A DNA stretch of 28,497 nucleotides from Chloroflexota bacterium. Lineage in GTDB: Bacteria; Chloroflexota; UBA6077. A program made the position numbers and the translations under genes. Positions within the stretch are counted from its first letter, which is position 1, and the number at the start of each line of letters is the position of its first letter. Positions 8,094 through 17,071 of this stretch are shown here, in pieces. Under the pieces are notes generated by a model. That model saw only the letters and a program-made list of their open reading frames with translations, did no database searches and was not told where the DNA came from. The stretch covers positions 1-28,497 of the forward strand of contig JAJZQR010000032.1 of the NCBI GenBank assembly GCA_021806765.1, written 5' to 3'.

Positions 8094-8992
8094 AGGTCCT
8101 TCACCTTCTGAAAGATAACCGTGTAGGCGCTGCCCTTGAGTGACTGGCGCTCGAACGGATACCAGATCTTGCTGAGCACCAGGCCGCAGCCCCAGCCGAA
8201 CATCCGGAGGAAATGCTGGCGAGTCAGGTTCATTAGTGTGCGTTGCCAACCGAAGGCATTCCAGCTGGCCGCTCCCTTATCGGAAGAGGTCAGCAACACA
8301 GGCTTCAGCCCACGCCTCTCCATTTGACCAATCAGCAGTTCAACCGGTATGAGCTGCAAGTGTCGCGGGGCATCAATATGGGGCCAGCGATAACCTAACA
8401 GGCGAAACTGCAGTGCCTCAGGATTAGGCGTTGCGATCAGCAGCACCCCGTTTGGTGTCAGACGCTCGACCACACCATCCAACAACTTCCAGGGATCCTG
8501 GAGATGCTCTATCACGTGCCACAGGGCAATGACACCTTTCGGTCGAACGCCGCTCAACGCATCGACGGGCGTGCTGCTCTTGACCACGTCCACTCCGACC
8601 ACTTCTCGCAGGTAGCCGCAGCAGCGGTCGTCCATCTCGATGACTTCGACACAGAAGCCAGCCTCCTTCGCCATATGGGCGAAGACGCCGTAGGCAGGGC
8701 CGATTTCTAGAAGATTGCCGGATGGCACAAAGCGTTGCACTAGTTCTATCTGGTAACGCTGTTTCTCCGCGATGGCATGCAACCTGTCAATGGACGGTGG
8801 AATCGTGTAGTAGTCCTCAGGATAGTAAATGGACAGATCCGAAGGGACCGGATGCAAGAAGAGGAGCCCGCACATTGGACAGCCGTAATAGTCAAAGGTC
8901 TCTTGGGTGATTGACCTGTTGAAGTCCTGTGTCGTGAAAGCCTTGCTTGCGGATCCGCCACAGGATGGACACAATGCTTTATTGCTCGTCAT
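8090..8992 (-). CDS. SAM-dependent methyltransferase with N-terminal zinc-ribbon
   Basis: A 300-residue protein. Two CxxC knuckles (Cys8/Cys11 in CPSCG and Cys38/Cys41 in CPMCG) precede a class I SAM-binding domain whose glycine-rich loop is LLEIGPAYGVF (residues 94-104). An acidic strand end (VIEMD) and a motif with ALWHVIEHLQDP follow. This is the Methyltransf_23 type often found in glycan loci. It probably O- or N-methylates a sugar or a precursor; the substrate cannot be read from sequence. ATG 8992 is the start. Its stop overlaps the GT2 start by 4 nt. The 114-bp gap to the flippase gene upstream has no recognisable feature. Confidence 0.88.
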   Translation of the reverse strand: MTSNKALCPSCGGSASKAFTTQDFNRSITQETFDYYGCPMCGLLFLHPVPSDLSIYYPEDYYTIPPSIDRLHAIAEKQRYQIELVQRFVPSGNLLEIGPAYGVFAHMAKEAGFCVEVIEMDDRCCGYLREVVGVDVVKSSTPVDALSGVRPKGVIALWHVIEHLQDPWKLLDGVVERLTPNGVLLIATPNPEALQFRLLGYRWPHIDAPRHLQLIPVELLIGQMERRGLKPVLLTSSDKGAASWNAFGWQRTLMNLTRQHFLRMFGWGCGLVLSKIWYPFERQSLKGSAYTVIFQKVKDL

Positions 8993-9106
8993 GGCATCTG
9001 TTGACCTCTTCTGTGGCTGCCTGCGGCATCCACAACGGATCGTCGTGGGTCACGAGGGTAGGAATCAGTGCTCACTCTCCGAGAGGAGGCACCACAGATC
9101 GCCTGT

Positions 9107-10624
9107 CTAGGATTTCTGAGAGTTCAGGCCCGTCGTGATCCGCCTCGAAAGCACCAGGATGTCCTTCCGCAAGGTTGCATCCAGGGCTGCAAAACCGAGA
9201 ATCGCGTACAACAGCCCAGCGATGACACAAACAAGCGCCACAGCGACCTCTCCGCCTTGAGATCGGACAAGATGCGCTGCTCCCCATGCAGTAGAAAAGA
9301 CGGCCGCGCCCACAAAGAGGAATGGGAACAGATTCTGATTGAGCCAGGCCCAGACACTGGCATTCAGGATCTGCCACTGCACCAAGGGCAACAGGGTAAA
9401 CAGGTAGTACAGATTGAGCAGGAGCCAGGCAGCAGCCGCGCCCATCATGCCAAATCGGAGGATAAGCAAATAGAGGCCTGGAACGTATATCACCGCAGCG
9501 ACCAAGTTCACAAGCAGGGGCAGCCTTGTATTGCCTGTAGCGACCGACAGGGTATAACTAACGGAAACCGACGAGTTGAGCAGGAAACCCACGGCCAGGA
9601 CCGCCAAGACGAGGTAGGACCTTCCGCTAGCATCAGAGGAGACCCAGATCCGCAATAGGTCCCGGCCAAAGAAGACGAACACGCAGGTCGGCAGAGTCAA
9701 AACATAGATCAACCCCTGGGTCGCCTTTACATAGCGAGCCGCAAACTCACTGTCTTGACACGTCGCATAATCGGTTGCTAGAGCAGGCAATACAGCTGAG
9801 GTCACGAATCCTTGGATGACTGACACGCTCATGACGACATTCATGGCCAACGAGTAGTAGCCGACATCTTCCAGTGGTAGCAGTCTGCTCATGAGCACCC
9901 TGTCAGCTTGGGTAAAAATCAAAGCCAGAATCGAGACCAGGTTCATGCTGAGCGAAAACCGCCATATATGACGTATCACGCACACAGAGATGCGTGGCCG
10001 TGGTGAGAGCCCCGGTAGCAATCTGAAAGAGGCCAGCGCATACAAAGCCACTTCGACGATAGCCGAAATCGCAGTCCAGACCAGGAAAGCGGTCAAGTCG
10101 TGGGTTATCAACAGTACTGCAAAGCCGCCACCCAGTTTGAGCACCACGGCCGAGGTCCTCAACACGTTGAAGGCAACCAACGCCTGCAGCCCGGTGATTA
10201 TCCCACCGTAGAACCCTACCGGCCACCGGAGTGCAACCGAGAAAGCCAGAATCTGCATCCCGAGCTGGGCAGTCTCTGAGGAGAGAGTTCTCAAGTTGAG
10301 CCAATGCTGGGCAATCCAGCCAGCGCCGGCAAACAGGCTGGCACCCAACACCAAAGCGACCAACCAGTACAGTGTAGCCACCGTCTGGCTCAACTCCCTG
10401 CTGGTCTCGCGACCGACAGAAGTGTCTCTTGCCACCTCCCGGATGACAGTGGTTGAAAGCCCCAGATCGAAGACGCTGAAGATGACCTGCAGTGATGCCA
10501 ATAGGCTTAGCAGTCCGAATGCTTCAGCCCCAAGAATGTGGATCTGGTAGGGGACAATGATCAAGTTTAGCAGGATGGTGAGGGTGCCACCAAGGGTGTT
10601 AGCGAGAATGTTGCGACGGACCAC
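9107..10624 (-). CDS. wzx: Wzx-type polysaccharide flippase (MOP superfamily)
   Basis: A 505-residue, very hydrophobic protein with about 12-14 transmembrane helices and no large soluble domain. The N-terminus (RRNILANTLGGTLTILLNLIIVPYQIHILGAEAFGLLSL) has the typical PST/Wzx pattern: NxxxN-rich first helix, 'vPyqI..lG.e.fGl' loop, then a 'fDlGls....re' segment (VFDLGLSTTVIREVA). It should flip the lipid-linked repeat unit across the cytoplasmic membrane. The start is GTG 10624, overlapping by one base the TAG of the SDR gene (TAGTG). Together with the absence of ABC-transporter genes, it argues for a Wzx/Wzy-dependent pathway. Confidence 0.92.
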   Translation of the reverse strand: MVRRNILANTLGGTLTILLNLIIVPYQIHILGAEAFGLLSLLASLQVIFSVFDLGLSTTVIREVARDTSVGRETSRELSQTVATLYWLVALVLGASLFAGAGWIAQHWLNLRTLSSETAQLGMQILAFSVALRWPVGFYGGIITGLQALVAFNVLRTSAVVLKLGGGFAVLLITHDLTAFLVWTAISAIVEVALYALASFRLLPGLSPRPRISVCVIRHIWRFSLSMNLVSILALIFTQADRVLMSRLLPLEDVGYYSLAMNVVMSVSVIQGFVTSAVLPALATDYATCQDSEFAARYVKATQGLIYVLTLPTCVFVFFGRDLLRIWVSSDASGRSYLVLAVLAVGFLLNSSVSVSYTLSVATGNTRLPLLVNLVAAVIYVPGLYLLILRFGMMGAAAAWLLLNLYYLFTLLPLVQWQILNASVWAWLNQNLFPFLFVGAAVFSTAWGAAHLVRSQGGEVAVALVCVIAGLLYAILGFAALDATLRKDILVLSRRITTGLNSQKS

Positions 10625-11532
10625 TAACTGTGCTCACCCATCCAATCTATCGACTGTCTCAACCCACTCTCCAGCGAGTATCGAGGACACCAACCAAGCG
10701 CACGGAGCCGAGTGTTGTCGCCACAGACAAACATGGGCTCCCAGTCACGGTAGGGTAACGCACCGAACTGGATCAAGTCGGGGCAGCCTACCAGCTCTCC
10801 AATGGTTCGCATCAACCTCCGCATTGTCGTGGGCTCGCCTGAACAGACATTGTAGACACCGTTACCATCCCGCTCCATGATGGTGCAGAGCGCGGAAGCA
10901 ACATCCTCCACGTGCAGGTAGTCCCGTACCTGCTCGCCTTCAGTTGCCAAGAAGGGCTGCGATCTCATCAAGGAGCGAATCAGGGCAGGCACAACGCGCC
11001 GCTCGTCCTCATAGGGCCCATACAGATAGAAGAGACGCGCCCAGGCGAACTTAATCCTGGCAGCGGCGGCCATCTGTTGCCCGATGAGGTTCATTGACAA
11101 TTTGGTAGCGGCGTAGATCGTCGAAGGACGGGGCGGACTATCCTCACGAAGAAACCCCAAGTCCGTGTCATACTCGGCACAAGTGCCCGCCATCACCACT
11201 TGACGGCAGCCCGTCTCAATCAGCACCCTCAGTAGGCCAAGACTGGCAACAAGAGAAGGGACGTTCTCTGGGGAACAAAGATACTTGCCCGGTTCCGCAT
11301 ACCAAGCAAGATGAATGCAACCCTCAGGCCTCCATGCGGTTATCCTATCCGCCACGTCCCATGAGTTCCGAAGATCGCAGAAGAGCACGGTCAGCCTGTC
11401 GGCAACGTCACGCAAACGTCGTAACGGGTCGCCAGGAACAGCCAACGCGGCCACCCCGTGCCCATGGGCAAGCAACATGCGTGTCACGTGTGACCCAATG
11501 AACCCTGATGCGCCGGTGACTAGGACTCTCAT
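10624..11532 (-). CDS. NAD(P)-dependent SDR epimerase/reductase, likely 4-ketoreductase of the CDP-sugar pathway
   Basis: A 302-residue extended SDR. It has the Rossmann motif GASGFIG near the N-terminus, Thr at about 118 (MAGTCAEYD), and the catalytic pair Tyr141-Lys145 (YAATK, counted from the GTG). The C-terminal part (FGALPYRDWEPMFVCGDN, then RALGWCPRYSLESGL) matches sugar-nucleotide SDRs. ATG 11532 is preferred; GTG 11535 directly precedes it. It follows the RmlC-like gene by 43 bp and overlaps the flippase gene by 1 nt. Its position at the end of the CDP-sugar block suggests reduction of the 4-keto group after methylation and epimerisation, analogous to the last step of TDP-mycarose synthesis. 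That is an inference; epimerase activity is also possible. Confidence 0.85.
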   Translation of the reverse strand: MRVLVTGASGFIGSHVTRMLLAHGHGVAALAVPGDPLRRLRDVADRLTVLFCDLRNSWDVADRITAWRPEGCIHLAWYAEPGKYLCSPENVPSLVASLGLLRVLIETGCRQVVMAGTCAEYDTDLGFLREDSPPRPSTIYAATKLSMNLIGQQMAAAARIKFAWARLFYLYGPYEDERRVVPALIRSLMRSQPFLATEGEQVRDYLHVEDVASALCTIMERDGNGVYNVCSGEPTTMRRLMRTIGELVGCPDLIQFGALPYRDWEPMFVCGDNTRLRALGWCPRYSLESGLRQSIDWMGEHS

Positions 11533-11575
11533 CACACAATCTCACTGGTGGACTTGGCATCAACGGGTGCCAGCT

Positions 11576-12103
11576 CTAGGCGAAATCAGGATGACTCCGA
11601 TCACGCTCCGACATAATGGGGACCGGCAGCGGCCACTGAATCCCAAAGGTGGGATCGTCCCATCGAACTCCTCTGGCACACTCCGGGTGGTAGAACTCAG
11701 ACATCTGGTAGAAGACCTCGGTGTCATCCAATAGGGTCTGGAACCCGTGACCGAAGCCCTCAGGAATGTAGAGCATTCGGTGGTTATCGGCGGTCAACTC
11801 GACAGCGATCCATTGTCTGAAAGTGCGTGAGTCGCGACGCAGGTCCACTACTACATCATATATGGCTCCCGAGGTGCAACGCACCAACTTAACCTCTTGG
11901 TAAGGTGCGGCTTGAAAATGGACCCCACGTAGAGTACCTTTCCTTCTATTGAAGGATATGCTGCATTGGGCTAAGTCCGAGACAAGCCCCTGCGCTTCGA
12001 ATTCCCGTCGACACCAGCTGCGAGAAAAGAAGCCCCGTTCATCCTCGAGCATCTCCAAGTCGACTATGAAGACACCCCTGAGTTTGGTCTCGGTGAAGAT
12101 CAT
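11576..12103 (-). CDS. rfbC: RmlC-family NDP-4-keto-6-deoxyhexose 3,5- (or 5-) epimerase
   Basis: A 175-residue cupin of normal RmlC length. Key residues are visible: catalytic His62 in GTLRGVHFQ, Lys72 after QEV, Asp87 in VVVDLR, His119 in GFGHGF and Tyr132 in VFYQMSEFY. Family members invert C-3 and/or C-5 of 4-keto-6-deoxy sugar nucleotides. No dTDP-glucose genes (rmlA, rmlB) are present here, while a CDP-glucose cytidylyltransferase and a dehydratase are. The substrate is therefore probably a CDP-linked 4-keto sugar, plausibly already C-3 methylated, which would make this functionally a C-5 epimerase. ATG 12103, 31 bp after the methyltransferase stop. Confidence 0.93.
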   Translation of the reverse strand: MIFTETKLRGVFIVDLEMLEDERGFFSRSWCRREFEAQGLVSDLAQCSISFNRRKGTLRGVHFQAAPYQEVKLVRCTSGAIYDVVVDLRRDSRTFRQWIAVELTADNHRMLYIPEGFGHGFQTLLDDTEVFYQMSEFYHPECARGVRWDDPTFGIQWPLPVPIMSERDRSHPDFA

Positions 12104-12134
12104 GGCAGCTCATCCTCTGCAAGGCACACTGAGT

Positions 12135-13385
12135 TCAGACTATTCTCAATTCCGGAATCGGAACAATGAACTTGCCACCTTGCGAACGATACTCTGCCTG
12201 CTGCGCCAGAATCTCATCGGCGAAATTCCAGGTGAGGAGCAGCGCATAGTCAGGCATGCTCTCCAGAAGCTTCTCCGGCGGAAAGATCGGCAGATGCGTA
12301 CCGGGAGTGTAGCGCCCCTGCTTGACAGTGCTCCGATCAACCACAAACTCCAGGGTTTCCGGCCCAATCCCTAAGTAATTCAGAAGCGTACTCCCTTTTG
12401 CCGAAGCGCCATAGGCGGCAAGCCGCTTGCCCTGGCTTTTCAACTCACCTAGCAGGGAGCGAAGGCCTCTCCGCAACCGATCAACCCTGGTCCCGAAGCC
12501 TTGGTAGAACTCCGCCCTACCAACATTCCACCGCACCTCCGCCTCAAGCATCTCCTTAACCGCCGGTGCTGGGCCACCAATCCCGGGTTGCTCGCCTATG
12601 GCCTTACCGACGAAGATGCGCAATGTACCGCCATGTATTGCCAGATGTTCAACATCGGTGATCAGCAGGTTGTGGCGACGGAATAGGCGATCCAGCGCAG
12701 TGAGCGAAAAGTAGCACAGGTGCTCATGGTAAATGGTGTCGAATTCCACGTGGTCTATCAGATCCTTGACGTAGGGCACCTCGATTACCGCTACCCCATT
12801 GTCCCTGAGCAACATTCCAATACCCGCGACCACACCGTTCAAGTCAGCCACATGTGCCAAGACATTGTTAGCATGGATAACGTCGGCTTGATAGCCCTGC
12901 CGCACGAGTTGTCCCGCGAGTTCTTGGCCAAAGAACTCGCACAGCGTCCGAACGCCTCGCTCGCGTTCCGCGATCGCTGCTATGTTCTTCGCTGGTTCGA
13001 TACCCAATACGCGAACGCCATGGTGCCGATAGTACTGGAGCAGGTATCCGTCGTTGCTCGCGATCTCTACAGCGAGGCTGTCACCATCAAGGTGTCGTTC
13101 GGATACCAGCCGATCAGCTATACTCTTGGCATTCTGCAAGGTGGTGTCGGCAAAAGATGAGAAGTACAGGTACTCCCGGAACAGCTTCTCTGGGGGAACC
13201 GTCTCTGTGATCTGGACCAGCGTGCAATGAGGGCAGAAGACCAATTCAAGAGGATAAGTAGCTTCAGGCAGACCAAGCTGGTCTTCCATCAGTAACGAAT
13301 TGGCCAGAGGCGTGCGCCCCAGCGATAGGATCGGTGCGAGATCCGTCTCGCCGCAGGATCGGCATGTGATTACGGGTTCACTCAT
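12135..13385 (-). CDS. NDP-hexose C-methyltransferase (TylC3/KijD1-like)
   Basis: A 416-residue three-part enzyme. The N-terminal zinc domain has CRSCGE (Cys8, Cys11) and CPHC (Cys51, Cys54). The SAM-binding domain has [12 protein letters not shown] near residues 105-116. The C-terminal sugar-binding domain has [15 protein letters not shown] and [11 protein letters not shown]. The active-site string Tyr-His-Glu-His at 219-222 ([11 protein letters not shown]) matches the catalytic Tyr/Glu/His of NDP-sugar C-3 methyltransferases such as KijD1. It should add a branch methyl to a 4-keto-6-deoxy NDP-hexose. The ATG start overlaps the dehydratase stop as ATGA, so it is translationally coupled to the step that makes its 4-keto substrate. 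Confidence 0.92.
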   Translation of the reverse strand: MSEPVITCRSCGETDLAPILSLGRTPLANSLLMEDQLGLPEATYPLELVFCPHCTLVQITETVPPEKLFREYLYFSSFADTTLQNAKSIADRLVSERHLDGDSLAVEIASNDGYLLQYYRHHGVRVLGIEPAKNIAAIAERERGVRTLCEFFGQELAGQLVRQGYQADVIHANNVLAHVADLNGVVAGIGMLLRDNGVAVIEVPYVKDLIDHVEFDTIYHEHLCYFSLTALDRLFRRHNLLITDVEHLAIHGGTLRIFVGKAIGEQPGIGGPAPAVKEMLEAEVRWNVGRAEFYQGFGTRVDRLRRGLRSLLGELKSQGKRLAAYGASAKGSTLLNYLGIGPETLEFVVDRSTVKQGRYTPGTHLPIFPPEKLLESMPDYALLLTWNFADEILAQQAEYRSQGGKFIVPIPELRIV

Positions 13386-14362
13386 CTAGATACTCCTAGG
13401 AAAGCCTCATACCAACCAATCGTTTGGCGAAGCCCTTCGTCCAGCGTGAACAGCGGTCGCCAACCCAGAAGTTGCCTAGCCTTGCTGGCGTTCAAGTACT
13501 GGTGACGAATCTCGTTAGTGGCTTGGTTGCGAACGCAGGGTTTCAGATCGGATCCCATGAGCCCAAGAATTCGTTCTACCAATTGGAGGACCGTGACCTG
13601 GGTCTCGTTGGAGAAGTTGAAGGCTTGGCCCTTCAGATCTAGGTTTTCTGCCAATCGCTCGGCCAGCAGTATGTAAGCAGCCGCGCCGTCTTCGACGTAA
13701 AAGTAATCTCGCACGTACTGACCATCGGAACGGATAACGGGAGGCTCTCCCCTCAGCACTGACCGGATTGTCCCAGGAACGATCCGATTCCAGTTGAGGT
13801 CCCCACCTCCATAGAAATTGCCGCAGCGGGTAATAGCCACCGGGAGACCGTAGCTCACGGCATAAGCCTGCGCAATCAGATCAGCGCAGGACTTGCTCGC
13901 GTCATACGGGTGTCGCCCCTGGAGAGGGATGTCCTCATCATACGGCAACTCCTCGTGATCGCCGTAGGCTTTGTCTGAGGATGCCAGCACAATCCGTCTA
14001 ACCGAGGGGCTTCGGCGGCATGCTTCTAGCAGCGCCCAAGTCCCACCGATGTTCGTCTCGAAGGTGGACACCGGATTCCGGTTGGCAATCCCCACAATAG
14101 TCTGCGCAGCCAGATGCATTACTGTGTCGATCTCATATTCACCCAGAGTGCGCTCCAATAGGGCCTGGTCACGCACGTCGCCGCGCACGACCTTGGTGTG
14201 CTCGATCAAGCGGGTCCGCACCAATTCCGATTGAGGTACCCAATCACGCACCAGACAGACTACATCAGCGCCAAGGTTGATCAGGCGACGCACCAACGAA
14301 CTACCTACAAGTCCGCTAGCACCGGTCACCAGCGTCGGTCGATCGAGCCAGAAACTGGTCAC
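13382..14362 (-). CDS. rfbG: CDP-glucose 4,6-dehydratase-like SDR
   Basis: A 326-residue extended SDR. It has the Rossmann motif [14 protein letters not shown], the Ser-Asp-Lys site [15 protein letters not shown], and the catalytic YDASK. The later strings [20 protein letters not shown] and [18 protein letters not shown] are seen in CDP-glucose/GDP-mannose dehydratase relatives. Its N-terminus differs from canonical RfbG (GHTGFKGSW), so automated names may say GDP-mannose dehydratase. Coupling to the cytidylyltransferase argues for CDP-glucose. GTG 14362 is chosen: it overlaps the rfbF stop as GTGA and has AAGGTGT upstream. An in-frame start at 14440 lies inside rfbF and adds non-conserved residues. 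It produces the 4-keto-6-deoxy intermediate used by the next genes. Confidence 0.88.
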   Translation of the reverse strand: MTSFWLDRPTLVTGASGLVGSSLVRRLINLGADVVCLVRDWVPQSELVRTRLIEHTKVVRGDVRDQALLERTLGEYEIDTVMHLAAQTIVGIANRNPVSTFETNIGGTWALLEACRRSPSVRRIVLASSDKAYGDHEELPYDEDIPLQGRHPYDASKSCADLIAQAYAVSYGLPVAITRCGNFYGGGDLNWNRIVPGTIRSVLRGEPPVIRSDGQYVRDYFYVEDGAAAYILLAERLAENLDLKGQAFNFSNETQVTVLQLVERILGLMGSDLKPCVRNQATNEIRHQYLNASKARQLLGWRPLFTLDEGLRQTIGWYEAFLGVSR

Positions 14363-15129
14363 TCCCACACCTTCCAGGGCGCACGTCCCTCTTGCCACAA
14401 GTTCTCTAGCAAGCGTTTGTCCCGTAGGGTATCCATGCACTGCCAGAATCCGTCATGGCGGTAGGCAGCCAACTCACGGTCACGAGCCAGTTGCTCAAGT
14501 GCATCTGCTTCCAGGCTGCTGTGATCACCGCTCAGACAGTCAAAGATGCTCGGCTCAAACACCAGGAACCCACCGTTGATCCAGCCTTCCCCGATCTGAG
14601 GCTTCTCGGTGAAACTCGCCACCAGGTTCCCATCGAAGACGATCCCTCCAAATCGAGCCGGTGGCCGGACTGCGGTGACAGTGGCAGCACGCCCATGACC
14701 GCGGTGAAACTCCACCAGTTTGCGCAAGTCAATGTCACTGACACCATCCCCATAAGTAACCATGAAGGTTTCATTCTTCAGTAAGCTCTCGAGGCGCTTG
14801 ATGCGCCCTCCGGTATTCGTCTCTAGGCCCGTGTCTATCAGATGCACGATCCAGTCTTCGCACCCCTTCTTGCGCATTTCCACTCGGCCCGAGGAAAGAT
14901 CGATGGTCATGCTACCGTTGAGGTTGTAATAGTCCAAGAAAAAACGCTTTATGAAATCGCCCTTATATCCCAAGGCGATAAAGAACTCTCTGAAGCCGTA
15001 GTGGGCATAGTGTTTCATGATATGCCAGAGGATCGGTCGGCCACCGATCTCAATCATCGGCTTAGGCCTCACCTCAGTTTCTTCAGCCAGGCGTGTACCC
15101 AACCCACCGGCCAAGATGACCACTTTCAT
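14359..15129 (-). CDS. rfbF: Glucose-1-phosphate cytidylyltransferase
   Basis: A 256-residue nucleotidyltransferase of the exact usual RfbF length. It starts [20 protein letters not shown] with [21 protein letters not shown] after it, the NTP-binding and sugar-phosphate segments. It continues through VTYGDGVSD and [10 protein letters not shown], all RfbF-typical. It makes CDP-glucose from CTP and glucose-1-phosphate. ATG 15129 has AGGAG 7-8 nt upstream, which settles the start against a longer open frame to 15189. It opens the CDP-sugar block, 73 bp after the phosphoglycosyltransferase fusion gene, and its end is coupled to the dehydratase. Confidence 0.95.
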   Translation of the reverse strand: MKVVILAGGLGTRLAEETEVRPKPMIEIGGRPILWHIMKHYAHYGFREFFIALGYKGDFIKRFFLDYYNLNGSMTIDLSSGRVEMRKKGCEDWIVHLIDTGLETNTGGRIKRLESLLKNETFMVTYGDGVSDIDLRKLVEFHRGHGRAATVTAVRPPARFGGIVFDGNLVASFTEKPQIGEGWINGGFLVFEPSIFDCLSGDHSSLEADALEQLARDRELAAYRHDGFWQCMDTLRDKRLLENLWQEGRAPWKVWE

Positions 15130-15202
15130 CACAGTCTCCTGATCAGCGGCAGAACCCGCGAAGCTTGGACATGGCGCCGATCCTGCCAACCGCTACCGAA
15201 AC

Positions 15203-17065
15203 TCAGCACGGATCCGCAGCTGTGGAAAACGGCGGGCTGGAGTTGTCGTTACTCCCGGCATTCCAGCCCGAGTCCAGCGGAGCGATCCTCCTGTAGGGGA
15301 GCCCCCTAGCGACACATTCTCGCACCACGGCCTCCAGATGCTCTGCGTGTCTGCCGGAAAGAGCAATCACTACCCCATCCGCCTCGTGGTCGTCGAGCAG
15401 GGGCCCCAGCATTGCTATGTCGCCCAGCACTTCAACGCCGGATACTCTGCGCTCTCGCCCTTCGCCATCCACAGTAACGAACCCGACGGGAACATAGTCG
15501 GGCAACTGGCCATCTTGAAACGCCCGCACGGCCACGGCTCCCAGGTCCCTGCTGCCCACGATAATGAGCTTCTTCCTCGTGGTCCCTCCAAGAGACTGGG
15601 CCAAGTGAGCTAGCAGCCGGAAAGACATCCTGGACACCACCACGAGCCAGGTGAACAGCAGCCAATCGATAACGAACACCGACCTGGAGTAGCCCTCGAA
15701 CCCCCACAGCGCGGTCACCGCGGCCGCGCACAGCGCCGATCCAACTACACTCGCCTTGCTCAGCTGTACTACTTCAGGCAGTCCCACATATCTCCACACC
15801 CCACCGTATGCTCCCAGCAGCAGCAGGGCGGCCAGCTTCAAGGCCATGACGAAGGGCAGCGACTGGGTGAATTGCGCCAAGAAAGGCCCAGAGATGGTGC
15901 CCTCGAACTTCAGGAGATAGGCCCCGAGATAGGAGACGAAAACCAGCGCAAGATCCAGCAGCACCTCCGCCAGCCGCATCTTGTGCATCAGAGCCCCACC
16001 GATCACCGTGAGAGGGTGCCGGCCCTCCCGAATAGGAGCGATCTCCTCCTCGCGGTACATCTTCACCTGGGCCAGGTACACGCCGAACAGCACCAGTCCC
16101 ACCATCAGCAGGATCAATAGCGCTATCGATACCAGCAGGTCCACAAAGCGTGTGCCCACCGCGAAAGCGCCAAAGACGGCGCTGATGGTGTAGAGCACCC
16201 AGACCGTCCACTTCTCGCTCAGTCCGAGGGCCACCAACCTATGGGAGGTGTGGTCGCGTCCCCCCTGGGAGATGGGTCGGCCATGGAGCTTCCGGACCAC
16301 CGATACGAGAGTGGTATCGAACAGAGGCACCCCCAGCACCGCAATAGGGACTATCACCGTGAGGAGGATGCCCTGTGGTGTACCGTAGCCGCTGCTCAGC
16401 ACCGCCAGACCGCCCACGGCGAATCCCAGGACCATGCTGCCCGAGTCCCCCATGAAGATGCTGGCCGGAGACGAATTGTACGGCAGGAAACCCGCGGTAG
16501 CTCCCACCACCAGGGCTCCCACCAACGCGGCTTCGCGGTTCGCCCCCAGCAACCCCATCGCCACCAGGACGGCGCCCGTCACGCCGGCGATGCCGGCACT
16601 CAAGCCGTCCATGTTGTCCAGCAGGTTGAAGGCGTTGGTGATGGCCACCAGCCAGAATACTGTCAACGGCACTGCCAGCACCTTGATCGGGACCCCATCG
16701 AAGACGACCCCACCGGCGCTCACGAGACTGGCAATGGCGATCTGCCCTACCAGTTTCTGGTAGGGCGCCAGCTTCACCAAGTCGTCCACGAGGCCCAGGG
16801 CAAAGATGCCGGTCAACCCGACGGCCAAGAGCAGAAGCCTGCTGCCTGATCCCGACGACAGCAGCAGCGGCGCCGTTATGGCCAGGTAGACGGCTATACC
16901 CCCGAGCAGCGCCGTCGGCTTCTTGTGCCATCGATCCGGGCGAGGCTGGGCCACGAAACCGTAGCGCCGGGCAAAGCCGCGCACCAGCGGAGTCGCAGCC
17001 GCCGAGATCGAGAAGGCGACAACTCCAGCCATCAACGGCAACCCGTAGGGCTCGAAGGCTGGCAA
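15203..17065 (-). CDS. Fusion: polyprenyl-phosphate HexNAc-1-phosphate transferase (WecA/MraY type) plus WbpM/CapD-like N-terminal half
   Basis: A 620-residue membrane protein with two parts. Residues 1-about 335 are a GT4/MraY-family phosphoglycosyltransferase: DD at 94-95 (LVDDLVKL), ITNAFNLLDNMDGLSAG (DNMDG 150-154), MGDSGS (205-210), and the His motif GGRDHTSHR (268-276), with about ten helices. Residues 360-595 resemble the N-terminal part of WbpM/CapD/FlaA1 4,6-dehydratases: four helices, the signature GVWRYVGLPE (422-431), then a Rossmann-like domain KLIIVGSRDLG (499-509). The SDR catalytic domain that should follow is absent; the protein ends with a short polar tail. TTG 17065 has GGAGGG about 9 nt upstream. 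It should start repeat-unit synthesis on undecaprenyl phosphate; the second half may sense or bind a nucleotide sugar (inference). Confidence 0.9.
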   Translation of the reverse strand: MPAFEPYGLPLMAGVVAFSISAAATPLVRGFARRYGFVAQPRPDRWHKKPTALLGGIAVYLAITAPLLLSSGSGSRLLLLAVGLTGIFALGLVDDLVKLAPYQKLVGQIAIASLVSAGGVVFDGVPIKVLAVPLTVFWLVAITNAFNLLDNMDGLSAGIAGVTGAVLVAMGLLGANREAALVGALVVGATAGFLPYNSSPASIFMGDSGSMVLGFAVGGLAVLSSGYGTPQGILLTVIVPIAVLGVPLFDTTLVSVVRKLHGRPISQGGRDHTSHRLVALGLSEKWTVWVLYTISAVFGAFAVGTRFVDLLVSIALLILLMVGLVLFGVYLAQVKMYREEEIAPIREGRHPLTVIGGALMHKMRLAEVLLDLALVFVSYLGAYLLKFEGTISGPFLAQFTQSLPFVMALKLAALLLLGAYGGVWRYVGLPEVVQLSKASVVGSALCAAAVTALWGFEGYSRSVFVIDWLLFTWLVVVSRMSFRLLAHLAQSLGGTTRKKLIIVGSRDLGAVAVRAFQDGQLPDYVPVGFVTVDGEGRERRVSGVEVLGDIAMLGPLLDDHEADGVVIALSGRHAEHLEAVVRECVARGLPYRRIAPLDSGWNAGSNDNSSPPFSTAADPC

Positions 17066-17071
17066 GGCTCT

